Assembly (NCBI RefSeq): GCF_024189295.1
Contig: NZ_JAIZEN010000006.1
Coordinates: 124,001-188,000 of the forward strand
DNA length: 64,000 bases
Direction of reading: 5' to 3'
DNA from: Halobacillus sp. A1
Lineage (GTDB): Bacteria; Bacillota; Bacilli; Bacillales; Halobacillaceae
In this document: positions 9,396 through 17,929 of the stretch, one piece after another
How the letters are laid out: every line of letters starts with the position of its first letter
Numbering within the stretch: position 1 is the first letter of the stretch
Program-made: the position numbers and the translations under genes
The notes under the pieces: model-generated
Database searches by the model: none
The model's input: the letters and a program-made list of their open reading frames with translations, nothing else
What the model was told of the DNA's origin: nothing

Positions 9396-9425
9396 TTGCC
9401 CCAATTACTCTACCCATTATATAAT
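9396..9425 (+). promoter_or_regulatory. Putative SigA-type promoter for yvyE
   Basis: TTGCCC (9396-9401), 18 bases, TATAAT (9420-9425), followed by SD AGGAGG before the ATG at 9450. A better -35 sequence TTGACA at 9375 is too far away (39 bases) to pair with this -10. Confidence 0.5.
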
Positions 9426-9449
9426 AAAAATTTAGGAGGTTAAATCACG

Positions 9450-10088
9450 ATGCTAGAATGTTATACAACTGTAATGAAAGAAGGACATCATGAAATAAAC
9501 ATACAAAAGTCTCGGTTTATCGGATTTGTTAAAAGATGTGAAACTGAAGAAGAAGCTCAAACCTTTATACAATCGATCAAAAAGAAACACTCTGATGCTA
9601 CACATAATTGTTCAGCCTATTTGATTGGCGAGCATGATCTAATTCAAAAAGCGAATGACGATGGAGAACCGAGCGGCACTGCAGGAGTTCCTATGCTTGA
9701 CGTTTTGAAAAAAATGAAGTTGAAAGATACAGCGGTGGTAGTGACGAGGTACTTCGGAGGAACGAAACTCGGAGCCGGCGGCTTAATCCGCGCCTATTCA
9801 AGTGCCGTCTCTGAAGCGATCAAAGCTACCGGAGTCGTCAAGAGAGAGCTCATGCAAGAAGTTAAAGTAACAGCCGAGTACACACTCCTGGGTAAACTCG
9901 AGAATGAAATCAGAAATTCAGACCACCCTATAAAAAAGGTTAATTACTTGGAGAATGTGGAAATAGTCGTATATGTTAAAAAAAACGATATTGATGAATT
10001 TAAGAAATGGATCATTAATTTAACGAGCGATAAAGCAGTTATCACTGTCGGGAGTTTTTCCTATATGGAGACAATCGCAGATCTATAA
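9450..10088 (+). CDS. yvyE: YvyE/YigZ (IMPACT, UPF0029) family protein
   Basis: 212 residues. N-terminal UPF0029 domain at about 15-125 with DATHNCSAYLIG and the diagnostic block DDGEPSGTAGVPML plus VVVTRYFGGTKLGAGGLIRAY; the C-terminal domain at about 135-205 resembles the EF-G-like DUF1949 part. The family is linked to translation regulation in yeast (IMPACT); in bacteria the role is not settled. SD AGGAGG precedes ATG 9450. Same neighbourhood (degS, LCP gene) as in B. subtilis. Confidence 0.93.
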   Translation: MLECYTTVMKEGHHEINIQKSRFIGFVKRCETEEEAQTFIQSIKKKHSDATHNCSAYLIGEHDLIQKANDDGEPSGTAGVPMLDVLKKMKLKDTAVVVTRYFGGTKLGAGGLIRAYSSAVSEAIKATGVVKRELMQEVKVTAEYTLLGKLENEIRNSDHPIKKVNYLENVEIVVYVKKNDIDEFKKWIINLTSDKAVITVGSFSYMETIADL

Positions 10089-10117
10089 TACAAGGAACAA
10101 AAAAGGAGATTATAGGG

Positions 10118-11143
10118 ATGAAAAGTAGAAAAATAAGAATATTTTTCTGGGTAATCGCTGCAGTTGTCCTTTTGTCGATAGGAGCTGCAGCAGGGTATGC
10201 CGCTTTTTTGACCGACAAAGCACGGGAAACGGCTAATTCTTCTCACGATTCATTAGCAAGAGGAGAAAAGTCGGAAAAACGCGTGGAAATAGTTACTCCT
10301 GATTTGAATTCTACTTCTATGTTATTTGTCGGTGTAGATGACAGCGACAAACGAAGCGCAAGTGAAAACGGCAATAGCAGTAGTTTAGCGGACGCCCTCG
10401 TGCTGGCTACTTTTAATAATGATGATAAAACTGTAAAGCTGGTCAGTATACCGCGAGACGCTTACACATATATTCCAGAAGTCGGTTACTACGATAAAAT
10501 TACACACGCCCATTCTTTCGGTGGAATAGACGCAACAATAGAAACTGTAGAAAATTTGTTTGATATCCCTGTAGATTACTACGTCCGCTTGAACTTCAAT
10601 TCATTTGTCGATGTAATTAATGCGATAAATGGAGTCGAATATGACGTACCTTTCGACTTAGCCGAACAAAACAGCAATGATGAGAAAGGTGCCATCAAGC
10701 TTGAAGAAGGCAGGCAGACGGTGAATGGAGAAGAAGCATTAGCACTAGTCCGCTCCAGGCAATATGACAGTGACCTTGCGCGAGGAGAACGTCAAATGGA
10801 AATGATCAAAGCAATCACAGACAAGACTGCCAGTCTCGGTTCTATTTCTAATTATGGTAAGATTATCGATTCGATCGGTAATCATATGAAAACGAACCTA
10901 TCATTCGATGAAATGACTTCATATAAGGATTACGTAATTAGTGGAAACGGTCTTGATTTCGATGATATGCAGTTAAAAGGTGAAGGAGGCTATCATGATA
11001 ACGGTATTTGGTATTACCAAATCAATGAAACGAATTTAGAAAATATTCAAGAGGCATTGAGGAGTCATCTGGATCTGGATGCCCCTAAGAATTCCGAATC
11101 ATTTGCTGGTGAAGACCAATCCTCTGAAGAAGATATCAATTGA
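10118..11143 (+). CDS. LCP (LytR-CpsA-Psr) family wall-polymer transferase
   Basis: 341 residues: one N-terminal membrane anchor (residues 9-31) and an extracellular LCP domain at about 65-250. The domain contains ADALVLATFN, the arginine motif KLVSIPRDAYTYIPEVGYYDKITHAHSFGG (split here as SIPRDAY and KITHAHSFGG), and the late LVRSRQYDSDLARGERQ arginines that hold the lipid pyrophosphate. LCP enzymes ligate teichoic acid or other polymers from undecaprenyl carrier to peptidoglycan. SD AAGGAG precedes ATG 10118. It is the tagU/lytR-position gene following yvyE, and is likely to serve the polymers made by the clusters at 15-18 and 34-48 kb. Confidence 0.93.
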   Translation: MKSRKIRIFFWVIAAVVLLSIGAAAGYAAFLTDKARETANSSHDSLARGEKSEKRVEIVTPDLNSTSMLFVGVDDSDKRSASENGNSSSLADALVLATFNNDDKTVKLVSIPRDAYTYIPEVGYYDKITHAHSFGGIDATIETVENLFDIPVDYYVRLNFNSFVDVINAINGVEYDVPFDLAEQNSNDEKGAIKLEEGRQTVNGEEALALVRSRQYDSDLARGERQMEMIKAITDKTASLGSISNYGKIIDSIGNHMKTNLSFDEMTSYKDYVISGNGLDFDDMQLKGEGGYHDNGIWYYQINETNLENIQEALRSHLDLDAPKNSESFAGEDQSSEEDIN

Positions 11144-11194
11144 TGACCTTATAAAATTTCCCGGGAAATAAGTATTAAAATGCTTACCGGTGTC

Positions 11195-11230
11195 GAAAAA
11201 TCACTATTCCGATAAGAATAGTGATTTTTT
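11195..11230 (+). terminator. Terminator after LCP gene
   Basis: AATCACTATTC, six-base loop, GAATAGTGATTTTTT: an 11-bp perfect stem with T-tract. Confidence 0.92.
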
Positions 11231-11368
11231 GCAGCAGGTTAGAACAAATATAGTTGGTACTAAGTGAATTTGAATGAAAATGATTATACAATTGTTATAC
11301 TGGACATTCGTTTCATAAAATGTAAAATGGAATTTGTGTGTTTTTCACTATAGGAGGAAAAATTATTT

Positions 11369-12829
11369 ATGGAAAAACTTGAAAGAAGACAATTAAAGCG
11401 CTCCCTAAAACCTCATTGGGTATGGGCCATCGCATTCGGCTCAGCAATCGGGTGGGGAGCTTTTGTATTGCCCACTGATTGGATCGGCCAGGCTGGACCT
11501 ATAGGAGTAGTCTTAGGAATACTGTTAGGCGCAATTCTTATGATGGTCATTGGAGTCAGCTACGGCTTCCTAATTGAAAAATTCCCGGTAACGGGCGGAG
11601 AATTTTCTTACGCTTACATAGGATTCGGCCGTGGATTCGCATTTATGGCTGGCTGGTTTCTTACCCTTGGGTACATATGTATTGTAGCCTTGAACGCATC
11701 AGCCCTCTCCCTGCTGGCCAAATTTCTTTTCCCTGAATTCGCAGCGATAGGTACACTTTATAGTGTAGCCGGGTATGATGTATCTATCGTACAAATCTTG
11801 ATCTCTAGTACGGTACTTGTAGTTTTTGCTTTATTGAACATTAGAGGAACCAGCTTTTCCGGCCAGACTCAATTCATTTTCAGCCTTATTTTGATTTTAG
11901 GAATATTGATGTTAGCGGCTGGTGCCATTTTCACTGAGGGTCCATCCCTATCCAACATCACTCCTGGCTTTGAGCCAACACAGCCGGCCATTGCTTCTGT
12001 ATTGGCAATCCTGGCGATTGCACCTTTCGCTTACGTAGGTTTCGATAATATTCCTCAAGCAGCTGAAGAGTTTAAGTTCGAATCGAAAAAAGCTTTCGGC
12101 TTGATCATATGGTCACTATTAGCTGCAGGGCTTGCTTACGCATTTATGATCATTATCACAGCAAGTACGATGCCGTGGCAGAACCTGCTGGCACAAATTA
12201 ATGAACAAAATTCTGTCTGGGGAACAGGCGACGCCATTGAAAGCTATATGGGACGAACAGGCGTATTCATCATTGCTGCAGCTGTATGCATGGGTATATT
12301 TACAGGTTTGAATGGTTTTTACTTATCAGCCAGTCGATTGACCTTTGCTATGGGCCGTGCAAGAATATTACCAAATGCTTTCCGCTCGCTGCACAGTAAA
12401 TACCACACGCCTTATGTAGGAATATTATTTACTATGTCAATTTGTTTAATTGCTCCTTGGTTTGGACGTGAAGCACTTTTATGGGTAGTCGATATGTCTT
12501 CAACCGGAGTTGCCATTGCCTACTTTTTCTGTACAGCAACCGCTTATAAAATGTTCAAATGGTCCAATAAGCAGCCTGACAAAAATATTAAAACTGTTGC
12601 TGCACCCGGCAGAAAACTATTATCTTTATTAGGAATGATCAGTTCTATCATCTTTCTCATTCTATTGTTACTGCCTGCTTCACCAGCTGCATTAGGGCAG
12701 GAATCTCTAGTAGCTCTCGGAATCTGGGTATTGCTAGGGATAGTATTCTACCTATTTAATTCACGCCGGTACAATAATCTTTCTGATGAAGAATTGAATT
12801 ACCTTATCATTGGAAGAGAAAAGATTTAA
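11369..12829 (+). CDS. APC superfamily amino acid permease
   Basis: 486 residues with about 12 hydrophobic helices. The first helix region AIAFGSAIGWGAFVLP carries the glycine-rich substrate-binding pattern of the APC family, and TM6 has APFAYVGFDNIPQAAEE. It is a secondary transporter of the plasma membrane, likely for an amino acid or amine; the substrate cannot be told. SD TAGGAGG precedes ATG 11369. It stands alone between two terminators. Confidence 0.85.
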   Translation: MEKLERRQLKRSLKPHWVWAIAFGSAIGWGAFVLPTDWIGQAGPIGVVLGILLGAILMMVIGVSYGFLIEKFPVTGGEFSYAYIGFGRGFAFMAGWFLTLGYICIVALNASALSLLAKFLFPEFAAIGTLYSVAGYDVSIVQILISSTVLVVFALLNIRGTSFSGQTQFIFSLILILGILMLAAGAIFTEGPSLSNITPGFEPTQPAIASVLAILAIAPFAYVGFDNIPQAAEEFKFESKKAFGLIIWSLLAAGLAYAFMIIITASTMPWQNLLAQINEQNSVWGTGDAIESYMGRTGVFIIAAAVCMGIFTGLNGFYLSASRLTFAMGRARILPNAFRSLHSKYHTPYVGILFTMSICLIAPWFGREALLWVVDMSSTGVAIAYFFCTATAYKMFKWSNKQPDKNIKTVAAPGRKLLSLLGMISSIIFLILLLLPASPAALGQESLVALGIWVLLGIVFYLFNSRRYNNLSDEELNYLIIGREKI

Positions 12830-12897
12830 CTGTATAATTTTAATGTTAAACGGCATCAAGATCACTTAAGGTTTTATGAAATTGCAAAAAATAAATA

Positions 12898-12996
12898 GGT
12901 TCTGTCCCAAAAGTTTTAGAAATAGGATTTTCAGGCCAAAACCTTGCAGTCAAGACACTACAATTGAACATTCCCACGAAAAAGAGGCTCAGAACC
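12898..12996. repeat. Possible small inverted-repeat element remnant
   Basis: GGTTCTG at 12898-12904 and CAGAACC at 12990-12996 are perfect 7-base inverted ends spanning 99 bp with no coding content. Flanks are AT-rich (AATA-like on both sides). GGTTCTGTC ends occur on some transposable elements, but the right end overlaps a terminator stem, so chance is a real alternative. Confidence 0.2.
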
Positions 12997-13022
12997 AAAT
13001 ATAGGTATTCTGAGCTTTTTTT
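12984..13022. terminator. Bidirectional terminator between APC and TcaA-like genes
   Basis: GCTCAGAA ... TTCTGAGC stem with TTTTTTT on the plus strand and CTCTTTTT on the minus strand; serves both converging genes. Confidence 0.8.
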
Positions 13023-13104
13023 CACGCTAATTCGTTTGTAATTCCAGTTCTTCTATTCAAAAACTGAAACAATTCGCATTAAAATGTAGAGCGTTATATT
13101 TTAA

Positions 13105-14367
13105 TTAATAATCATGAGATTCCAGCTGAGCCGTTTCTATTGATGTTGATGTCATAGGCTTGCCAGAAGTAATCACCCATAAACTCTCTTCATCATCAAA
13201 GGTGAAATCATATTCCCACGAATACGTATTTTTATTCATTCGAGCGCTATCCTCCCCCTCACCTTCAAGATAGTACCCGGACTGAATATCAAACGATGCA
13301 ACCATAGTCGATTTATAACTTCCCGTTTCTTCATCTACTGTTACTTCAGGACTTCCTTCACCATAAAAAACACCCTGTATTTCACCATCATAATGCTGGC
13401 CCAGGCTTTCCATTTCTTCAATGCTTCGTTTTGTGTCTTCTAAATAAGAATCATTCCTCATCCTATTGAAAACAGTTATATCTTTCTCTTTAAAAGCAGT
13501 CACATATTCTTCAACATGCTCCGACACTGCCTGTTGTAAGTCGGCTTCCAACGTTTCTTCTAAAGAAGCTTTGACAGCTTGAGGATTAAGATCTTCGAAG
13601 TTCACTTCCACCTTCTCTTCCGAAAGTTCATATGTATTTATTGTTACAGCCTCATCATAAGTCTCTCCGTCTATTTCTACTACACCTTTTAACTCATGAA
13701 CTCCTGGAGGCAGTCCACTAAGCTCATAAGTTCCTTTAGAAAGTGTTCCAACCTGTTCATTATTCAAGTAAAGTTTCACACCTGATTGAGTAGAGAAAAC
13801 TTCCATATTCTCTGGGGTCAATTGCAGTTTATAATCATTAAACATCAACCATTTGGAACCTTGATTACTGACATGGAGCATTTGATCTTTTTCTAACTCA
13901 GATCCGCCGGCCGAAGCTCTTAAATATCCTAAAGTCTCTACAAACTCCCCGGAAGATTTATTGAAATGCTCAACCATATTTTCAGCATGTGCCAATTTGA
14001 ATGATTCAGAAGCGTGCTGAAAATCAATCAGGTTCAATAGGCGTTCAGCATCGTTTCCTTTTACGGAGTTCTCAAATTCGTGAACAATATATTCAGAGGA
14101 AGTAATTTTCGAAAGATACGCCCATCCAGTAACTGATAGACCGATCACCATTGCAACCGTTATTAAAGTAGTAAATACTTTCTTCCAATTTTTATTTTTA
14201 TTCTTTTTTTGTTCTTTATAATGGCGTTCATAATATTGGCTGGCGTTCAACCAATCATCACTACCAGCAAAATAAGACGGCTGTTTTGCCCGAGTATTTG
14301 AAATACATTCTTCACAAGTACTATCTAAAGAATGTACTTCATTTCCACATTCGTTACACTTTTCCAT
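13105..14367 (-). CDS. TcaA/YvbJ-like zinc-ribbon membrane protein
   Basis: 420 residues. N-terminal zinc ribbon Cys4-Cys7 and Cys18-Cys21 (CNECG, CEECI), a basic segment, one transmembrane helix at about 65-88, then a long extracytoplasmic part that includes a small PEGA-like repeat (LNNEQVGTLSKGTYELSGLPPG, near 200) and a C-terminal NTF2-like domain around 280-405. This layout matches TcaA of staphylococci (glycopeptide sensitivity) and YvbJ of B. subtilis; molecular role is poorly known. It is a single gene on the minus strand. Confidence 0.8.
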   Translation of the reverse strand: MEKCNECGNEVHSLDSTCEECISNTRAKQPSYFAGSDDWLNASQYYERHYKEQKKNKNKNWKKVFTTLITVAMVIGLSVTGWAYLSKITSSEYIVHEFENSVKGNDAERLLNLIDFQHASESFKLAHAENMVEHFNKSSGEFVETLGYLRASAGGSELEKDQMLHVSNQGSKWLMFNDYKLQLTPENMEVFSTQSGVKLYLNNEQVGTLSKGTYELSGLPPGVHELKGVVEIDGETYDEAVTINTYELSEEKVEVNFEDLNPQAVKASLEETLEADLQQAVSEHVEEYVTAFKEKDITVFNRMRNDSYLEDTKRSIEEMESLGQHYDGEIQGVFYGEGSPEVTVDEETGSYKSTMVASFDIQSGYYLEGEGEDSARMNKNTYSWEYDFTFDDEESLWVITSGKPMTSTSIETAQLESHDY

Positions 14368-14536
14368 AAAACTCCCCCATCGTTTGTAAAACTGTTTCTA
14401 TTTTAGCACAAAAGTACAGAGATAAATTCTCTGTTTCGCAAGTTTTTCCTATAATGTAAGTATTCGTATGACCCAGAACCTTTATCGTGCTCTGAGCTTC
14501 CCACTACAGATTGGTTAAGCAAGTTGAAGTAATCAC

Positions 14537-14581
14537 AAAAAACCCCGAATAAGCACACTATTTCAGCGTCTCTCATTCGGG
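14537..14581 (-). terminator. Terminator after sinI-like gene
   Basis: On the minus strand CCCGAAT ... ATTCGGGGTTTTTT, about 17 bp past the stop of the small gene; closes a riboswitch-plus-gene unit of about 330 nt. Confidence 0.8.
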
Positions 14582-14597
14582 AAACATTTGATAAACT

Positions 14598-14741
14598 CTA
14601 AGCTCTCTCTTTCAGGTTCATTTGTTTCATCGTTTCTATAGAGTGGCGTACTTCCTCTTTAGTCAATCCTAATTCTTCTGCTTCTTTTACAAGGGCTACC
14701 CAGTCCGCATCCAACTTCATCACAAACTTCACATCGTCCAA
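14598..14741 (-). CDS. SinI-type antirepressor peptide, 47 aa
   Basis: Small gene starting TTG at 14741 with SD AGGGGGA 8 bases upstream. The product begins MDDVKFVMKLDADWVALVK and ends METMKQMNLKERA-like (ETMKQMNLKERA). The core LDADWVALVKEAEELGLTKE followed by EVRHSI matches the SinI/SinR dimerisation motif (pattern LD-x-EW-x-x-L-x-x-EA-x-x-x-G-(L/I)-(T/S)-x-EE-(V/I)-R). In B. subtilis SinI binds SinR and frees matrix genes. Here the gene has its own promoter, a c-di-GMP-I riboswitch leader and terminator. Its partner protein is not evident next door; a SinR-like protein is at 52.8 kb but lacks the matching C-terminal domain. Confidence 0.85.
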   Translation of the reverse strand: MDDVKFVMKLDADWVALVKEAEELGLTKEEVRHSIETMKQMNLKERA

Positions 14742-14765
14742 TGAATGATCCCCCTACCATTCACC

Positions 14766-14848
14766 CTAGACAACCCGGCCATCATCATCCTCTAAGGATA
14801 TTAGACCCGTAGTTTTGCGTCCTTATTTTTCAATAAGTTTGCCTTTTT
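14766..14848 (-). ncRNA. c-di-GMP-I (GEMM-I) riboswitch in the leader of the sinI-like gene
   Basis: Minus strand, 5' to 3': AGGCAAAC; stem TTATT-GAAA-AATAA with the conserved GAAA tetraloop (14837-14823); GGACGCAAA; ACTACGGGTCTAA; a variable hairpin ATCC-TTAGA-GGAT; ATGATGGCCGGGTTG; then TCT. All fixed elements of the GEMM-I consensus (GGCAAAC, GAAA loop, GACGCAAA, CGGGTCTAA, GGCCGGGTTG) are present in order. The closing helix P1 is AGGCAA with TTGTCT, six pairs. It ends 11 bases before the SD of the sinI-like gene, so control of translation is likely. Confidence 0.93.
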
Positions 14849-14876
14849 CAAGGAGAAGTCGCTTGATATAGACTTT

Positions 14877-14905
14877 ATTATAATCGTGTTTTTCAAAAAG
14901 CACAA
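14877..14905 (-). promoter_or_regulatory. SigA-type promoter of the riboswitch-sinI transcript
   Basis: On the minus strand TTGTGC (14905-14900), 17 bases, TATAAT (14882-14877). Transcription would start near 14870, about 20 bases before the riboswitch core, which supports an independent small transcript. Confidence 0.7.
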
Positions 14906-14921
14906 TACTTTTTTCAGAAAA

Positions 14922-15128
14922 TTACGACAATATCCTATAGTTTTCGTGCGCGACTACTGTACGTTCAAATTCAAAATCTACTTCAGCAAGATTATCCATA
15001 ATCGTCAAGTCCACTATGACAGAGCGCTGGCATTGACTAGGAATGACTTTACCTTTAAATGTAATATCATTTCTTTCAAATTCTACGATGTTACCAGGTT
15101 GAGCTATCTTTGTATCTGGTGTAACCAT
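14922..15128 (-). CDS. DUF2187 family small protein
   Basis: 68 residues from ATG 15128 (SD AAAGGGG); an upstream ATG at 15149 precedes this SD and is unlikely. The sequence IAQPGNIVEFERNDITFKG then SVIVDLT and TVVAHENYRIL matches the DUF2187 family (YkvS of B. subtilis), a small beta-rich cytoplasmic protein of unknown function. It lies between capB and the riboswitch-sinI unit, on the same strand as both. Confidence 0.78.
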   Translation of the reverse strand: MVTPDTKIAQPGNIVEFERNDITFKGKVIPSQCQRSVIVDLTIMDNLAEVDFEFERTVVAHENYRILS

Positions 15129-15237
15129 TATAGTGACCCCTTTCCACATTTAAACAATTTAAAATAAAGGATAATGTAATTTTTCTGATAAATCAAGTAA
15201 TATATATAATTCGATTCAAAATTTCGATAATTTTAGA

Positions 15238-15276
15238 CAAAAAGAAACAGGAGCATTCCCTGCTCCTGTTTCTTTA
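15238..15276 (-). terminator. Terminator at the end of capB
   Basis: AAAGAAACAGGAGCA, short loop, TGCTCCTGTTTCTTTTTG on the minus strand. The long perfect stem begins at the capB stop codon itself. Confidence 0.92.
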
Positions 15277-15975
15277 ATTACCATAGTAGTAATAATAGTT
15301 GCTATTCTTTTTCTCCTGATCGTTTAAAACTACGCCCAGAATATTAGCCTTGGACTGCTCAAGTAATTCTTTAGCACGCTCCGCAGAAGAATTATCTGTT
15401 TGGCCGCTTCTTACCACAAGCATGACGCCGTCGACCTCACTGGCTAAAACTTGAGAATCAGAAACAGCAAGCACAGGCGGTGTATCAAATACTAGCAGAT
15501 CATAGGTTTGCCGAGCTTCCAGAATAAGTTTGCTCATCGCTTTTGAGCCGAGTAATTCAGAAGGATTCGGTGGAATCGGACCACTCGTCATGACCTCTAA
15601 GTTTTCTACATTGGTATTTTGGGTCGTCGCTTTTAAAACCTCTTTACCTACTAAGAAATTGCTCAACCCTTTTGTATTGTTAAGGCGGAAAGAGTGATGG
15701 ACGGTCGGTTTTCTTAAATCTGCATCAACTAATAATACTTTCTTTCCTTGCTGAGCGAATACAGCAGCAATATTTCCTGCTGTCATCGATTTTCCTTCAG
15801 AAGGTCCAGATGAAGTGACAAGTAGTGTATTCAATTCATTGTCCACGGAAGCGAACTGTAAATTTGCACGTATCGTCCTATACTGCTCAGCAATCGGTGA
15901 TTTAGGGTTATCATTTGCAATAATTTTCCTTGCCTTCACCAGCAAATCATTTTTCTTATTTTTTTTACGTGCCAA
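15274..15975 (-). CDS. Bacterial tyrosine kinase (CapB/EpsB/YwqD type)
   Basis: About 233 residues. BY-kinase of the split Gram-positive type: Walker A SGPSEGKSMTAGNIA near residue 55-70, Walker A' LLVDADLRKP near 85-94, Walker B LLVFDTPPVLAVSD near 160-173, and a C-terminal tyrosine cluster NYYYYYGN that is autophosphorylated in this family. It regulates polymerisation/export of surface polysaccharide with the Wzz partner encoded upstream. A GTG at 15984 coincides with the SD AGGGG; TTG at 15975, 8 bases after it, is the better start. It overlaps capA by 11 bp. Confidence 0.92.
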   Translation of the reverse strand: MARKKNKKNDLLVKARKIIANDNPKSPIAEQYRTIRANLQFASVDNELNTLLVTSSGPSEGKSMTAGNIAAVFAQQGKKVLLVDADLRKPTVHHSFRLNNTKGLSNFLVGKEVLKATTQNTNVENLEVMTSGPIPPNPSELLGSKAMSKLILEARQTYDLLVFDTPPVLAVSDSQVLASEVDGVMLVVRSGQTDNSSAERAKELLEQSKANILGVVLNDQEKKNSNYYYYYGN

Positions 15976-16723
15976 CCGACTCACCCCTAACTTTGGAAGC
16001 CCTGTTATTCTGTCCGCTCATCGACTCTGGCCCAAGATCTTCTTCAGAAACCGTAGAGATTACTCCCATTAAAGGTAATCCCAAAGTCTTTTCCACATCT
16101 TGTTCTGTTTTGATTGTATTGTCCAAATACTCTAGTAAGAAAGCTAAGCCCACTCCAACCATAAGACCTACCACGATAGCAATTGCAATATTCAGCGCAG
16201 GCTGTGGACTTACTGGTGACGGATCCGCTTTCTCCATAGCAGGTGAGAGAATATTCACATTATCTACGTTCATAAGTGTGGGAATGGTCTCCTGAAACGT
16301 TTCTACTGTATTGTTAGCTATTTCAACAGACATGGAAGGACTCTCATCCGTGACCGTTACGTTCACAACTTGCGATTCTTCAGCGCTTGACACTTGAATT
16401 TTATTACTCAACTGTTCTGCTGACATATCTAACCCTATGTTATCGGAAACCTGATCTAATACCGCGGGGCTTTTGATGATAACATTGTATGTACTAATTA
16501 ATTCAACATTCGTTCTAATATCATTGACATCATAAGGGGTATTCGCATCCTCACTTTCAGATTGATTAACGATGAACTCCGAAGATGCTTCATATGTAGG
16601 GGTTAAAACGAAGAAGGTTATTATTGCACTAATCGCTGCAGCGCCTACTGTGATAGCAAGTATCATCCAAATTCTTTTTTTCAAAACTTCAAATATTTCT
16701 TTTAAAGAAATGGTTTCTTCCAT
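15965..16723 (-). CDS. Wzz-type chain-length protein / kinase activator (CapA/EpsA/YwqC type)
   Basis: 252 residues. Wzz domain with N-terminal membrane helix at about 17-37 and C-terminal helix at about 178-200; the second ends in a cytoplasmic tail (about 200-252) that activates the tyrosine kinase. The extracytoplasmic loop contains the proline-rich Wzz tail AMEKADPSPVSPQPALN before TM2. It controls capsule or exopolysaccharide chain length. It is directly upstream of and overlapping the kinase gene. Confidence 0.9.
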   Translation of the reverse strand: MEETISLKEIFEVLKKRIWMILAITVGAAAISAIITFFVLTPTYEASSEFIVNQSESEDANTPYDVNDIRTNVELISTYNVIIKSPAVLDQVSDNIGLDMSAEQLSNKIQVSSAEESQVVNVTVTDESPSMSVEIANNTVETFQETIPTLMNVDNVNILSPAMEKADPSPVSPQPALNIAIAIVVGLMVGVGLAFLLEYLDNTIKTEQDVEKTLGLPLMGVISTVSEEDLGPESMSGQNNRASKVRGESVGT

Positions 16724-16882
16724 TGATGTACCTCCAATTATGTAAATGCTTCATGTCGAAAAGACACAAGATATCTCGTATTATATCATACTGTTCTACA
16801 TAATAAAGCACAGAATAATGTGAGTATCTACCTAAAACTTTACAATTAGCCTGCTCATCCCTTTACCCATGGGACGTTTCAG

Positions 16883-17929
16883 CTATTTACGGGTTTTGTA
16901 AATTTTCATAAAATTTATGATAGGTTTGTAATCTTTCCCAATTAATCCAGTGAATTCAGCAATCAGTTCGACCATTAGTATCAATGATGCGACTACCGCT
17001 AAAGAACCGAATAATGTGGCCTGTGAGAAAACTACTGCAGCTATACTGAATAAAGAACTTACTGCATAAATGATCAGAACAGCTTGTGGATGAGAGTACC
17101 CTAAGTTGAGCAGACAATGATGCAAATGGGATTTGTCCGGAGAAGACCACGGTTTATTCTGCAATTTCCGTCTTAATATAGCAAATAAAGTATCTGATAT
17201 CGGCACACCTAAAATAATGATAGGGATAATGAATGAAAATAGTGTCACATTTTTGAACCCTAATAAAGATAAAACGGCAATCATGAAGCCTAGAAAAAGC
17301 GCTCCTGTATCCCCCATGAATATTTTGGCGGGATAAAAATTAAACAGAAGGAATCCTAACGTACTACCTAATACAATAAGACCTACAATAACTACAAAAG
17401 TGTTTCCCATAAATAATGCCATTCCAGAAATGGTCAATAAAGCTATGGAAGAGACACCTGCAGCTAACCCGTCTAATCCATCGATAAGATTTATAGCGTT
17501 AGTAATACCTACAATCCATAATACAGTGATCGGTATACTTAGCATTCCGAATTCCAGTTGACCCCCAAATGGAAGATTAACGAACTCAACTTGCACTCCT
17601 CCATAAATAACGACTCCGGTAGCGAGAAGCTGACCTAATAATTTTATTTTTGGCGAAACTTCTACTAAATCATCAGCTACGCCGGTTACAATGATCAAAA
17701 TTGCACCAATAATAATAGGAAGCGTATATGTACTATCAGGATAGAATACAATGATCCCTGCAAGGAAACTTAGAAATATAGCTAAACCTCCTAATCTCGG
17801 CATTGTTCCTTTATGTACTTTTCTTTCATTTGGCTGATCGGTCGCTCCTAATCTTAATGCTGCTTTTTTAACTAAAGGGGTAATCAAAATCGTAGAAATA
17901 AAGCAAAAAATGACCACTAGGTATTCCAA
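16883..17929 (-). CDS. WecA/TagO-type undecaprenyl-phosphate sugar-1-phosphate transferase (copy 1)
   Basis: 348 residues, about 10-11 membrane helices. Family motifs: N-terminal DQPNERKVHKGTMPRLGG, GVADDLVEVSPKIKL with the DD pair, TNAINLIDGLDGLAAG, and FYPAKIFMGDTGAL. The enzyme moves a HexNAc-1-phosphate from UDP to undecaprenyl phosphate at the inner membrane face and starts teichoic acid, secondary wall polymer or exopolysaccharide. It sits upstream of capAB and divergent from secA2. A close paralogue is at 46.3-47.4 kb, so the polymer made by each cannot be told. Confidence 0.92.
   Translation of the reverse strand: MEYLVVIFCFISTILITPLVKKAALRLGATDQPNERKVHKGTMPRLGGLAIFLSFLAGIIVFYPDSTYTLPIIIGAILIIVTGVADDLVEVSPKIKLLGQLLATGVVIYGGVQVEFVNLPFGGQLEFGMLSIPITVLWIVGITNAINLIDGLDGLAAGVSSIALLTISGMALFMGNTFVVIVGLIVLGSTLGFLLFNFYPAKIFMGDTGALFLGFMIAVLSLLGFKNVTLFSFIIPIIILGVPISDTLFAILRRKLQNKPWSSPDKSHLHHCLLNLGYSHPQAVLIIYAVSSLFSIAAVVFSQATLFGSLAVVASLILMVELIAEFTGLIGKDYKPIINFMKIYKTRK

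Noticed and set aside
9375..9425. TTGACA plus TATAAT as the yvyE promoter
   Set aside because: The two boxes are 39 bases apart; TTGCCC with an 18-base spacer fits better.
12898..12996. A full MITE or IS copy between the APC and TcaA-like genes
   Set aside because: Only 7-base ends match, there is no transposase, no clear target duplication, and the right end overlaps a terminator; kept only as a low-confidence repeat.
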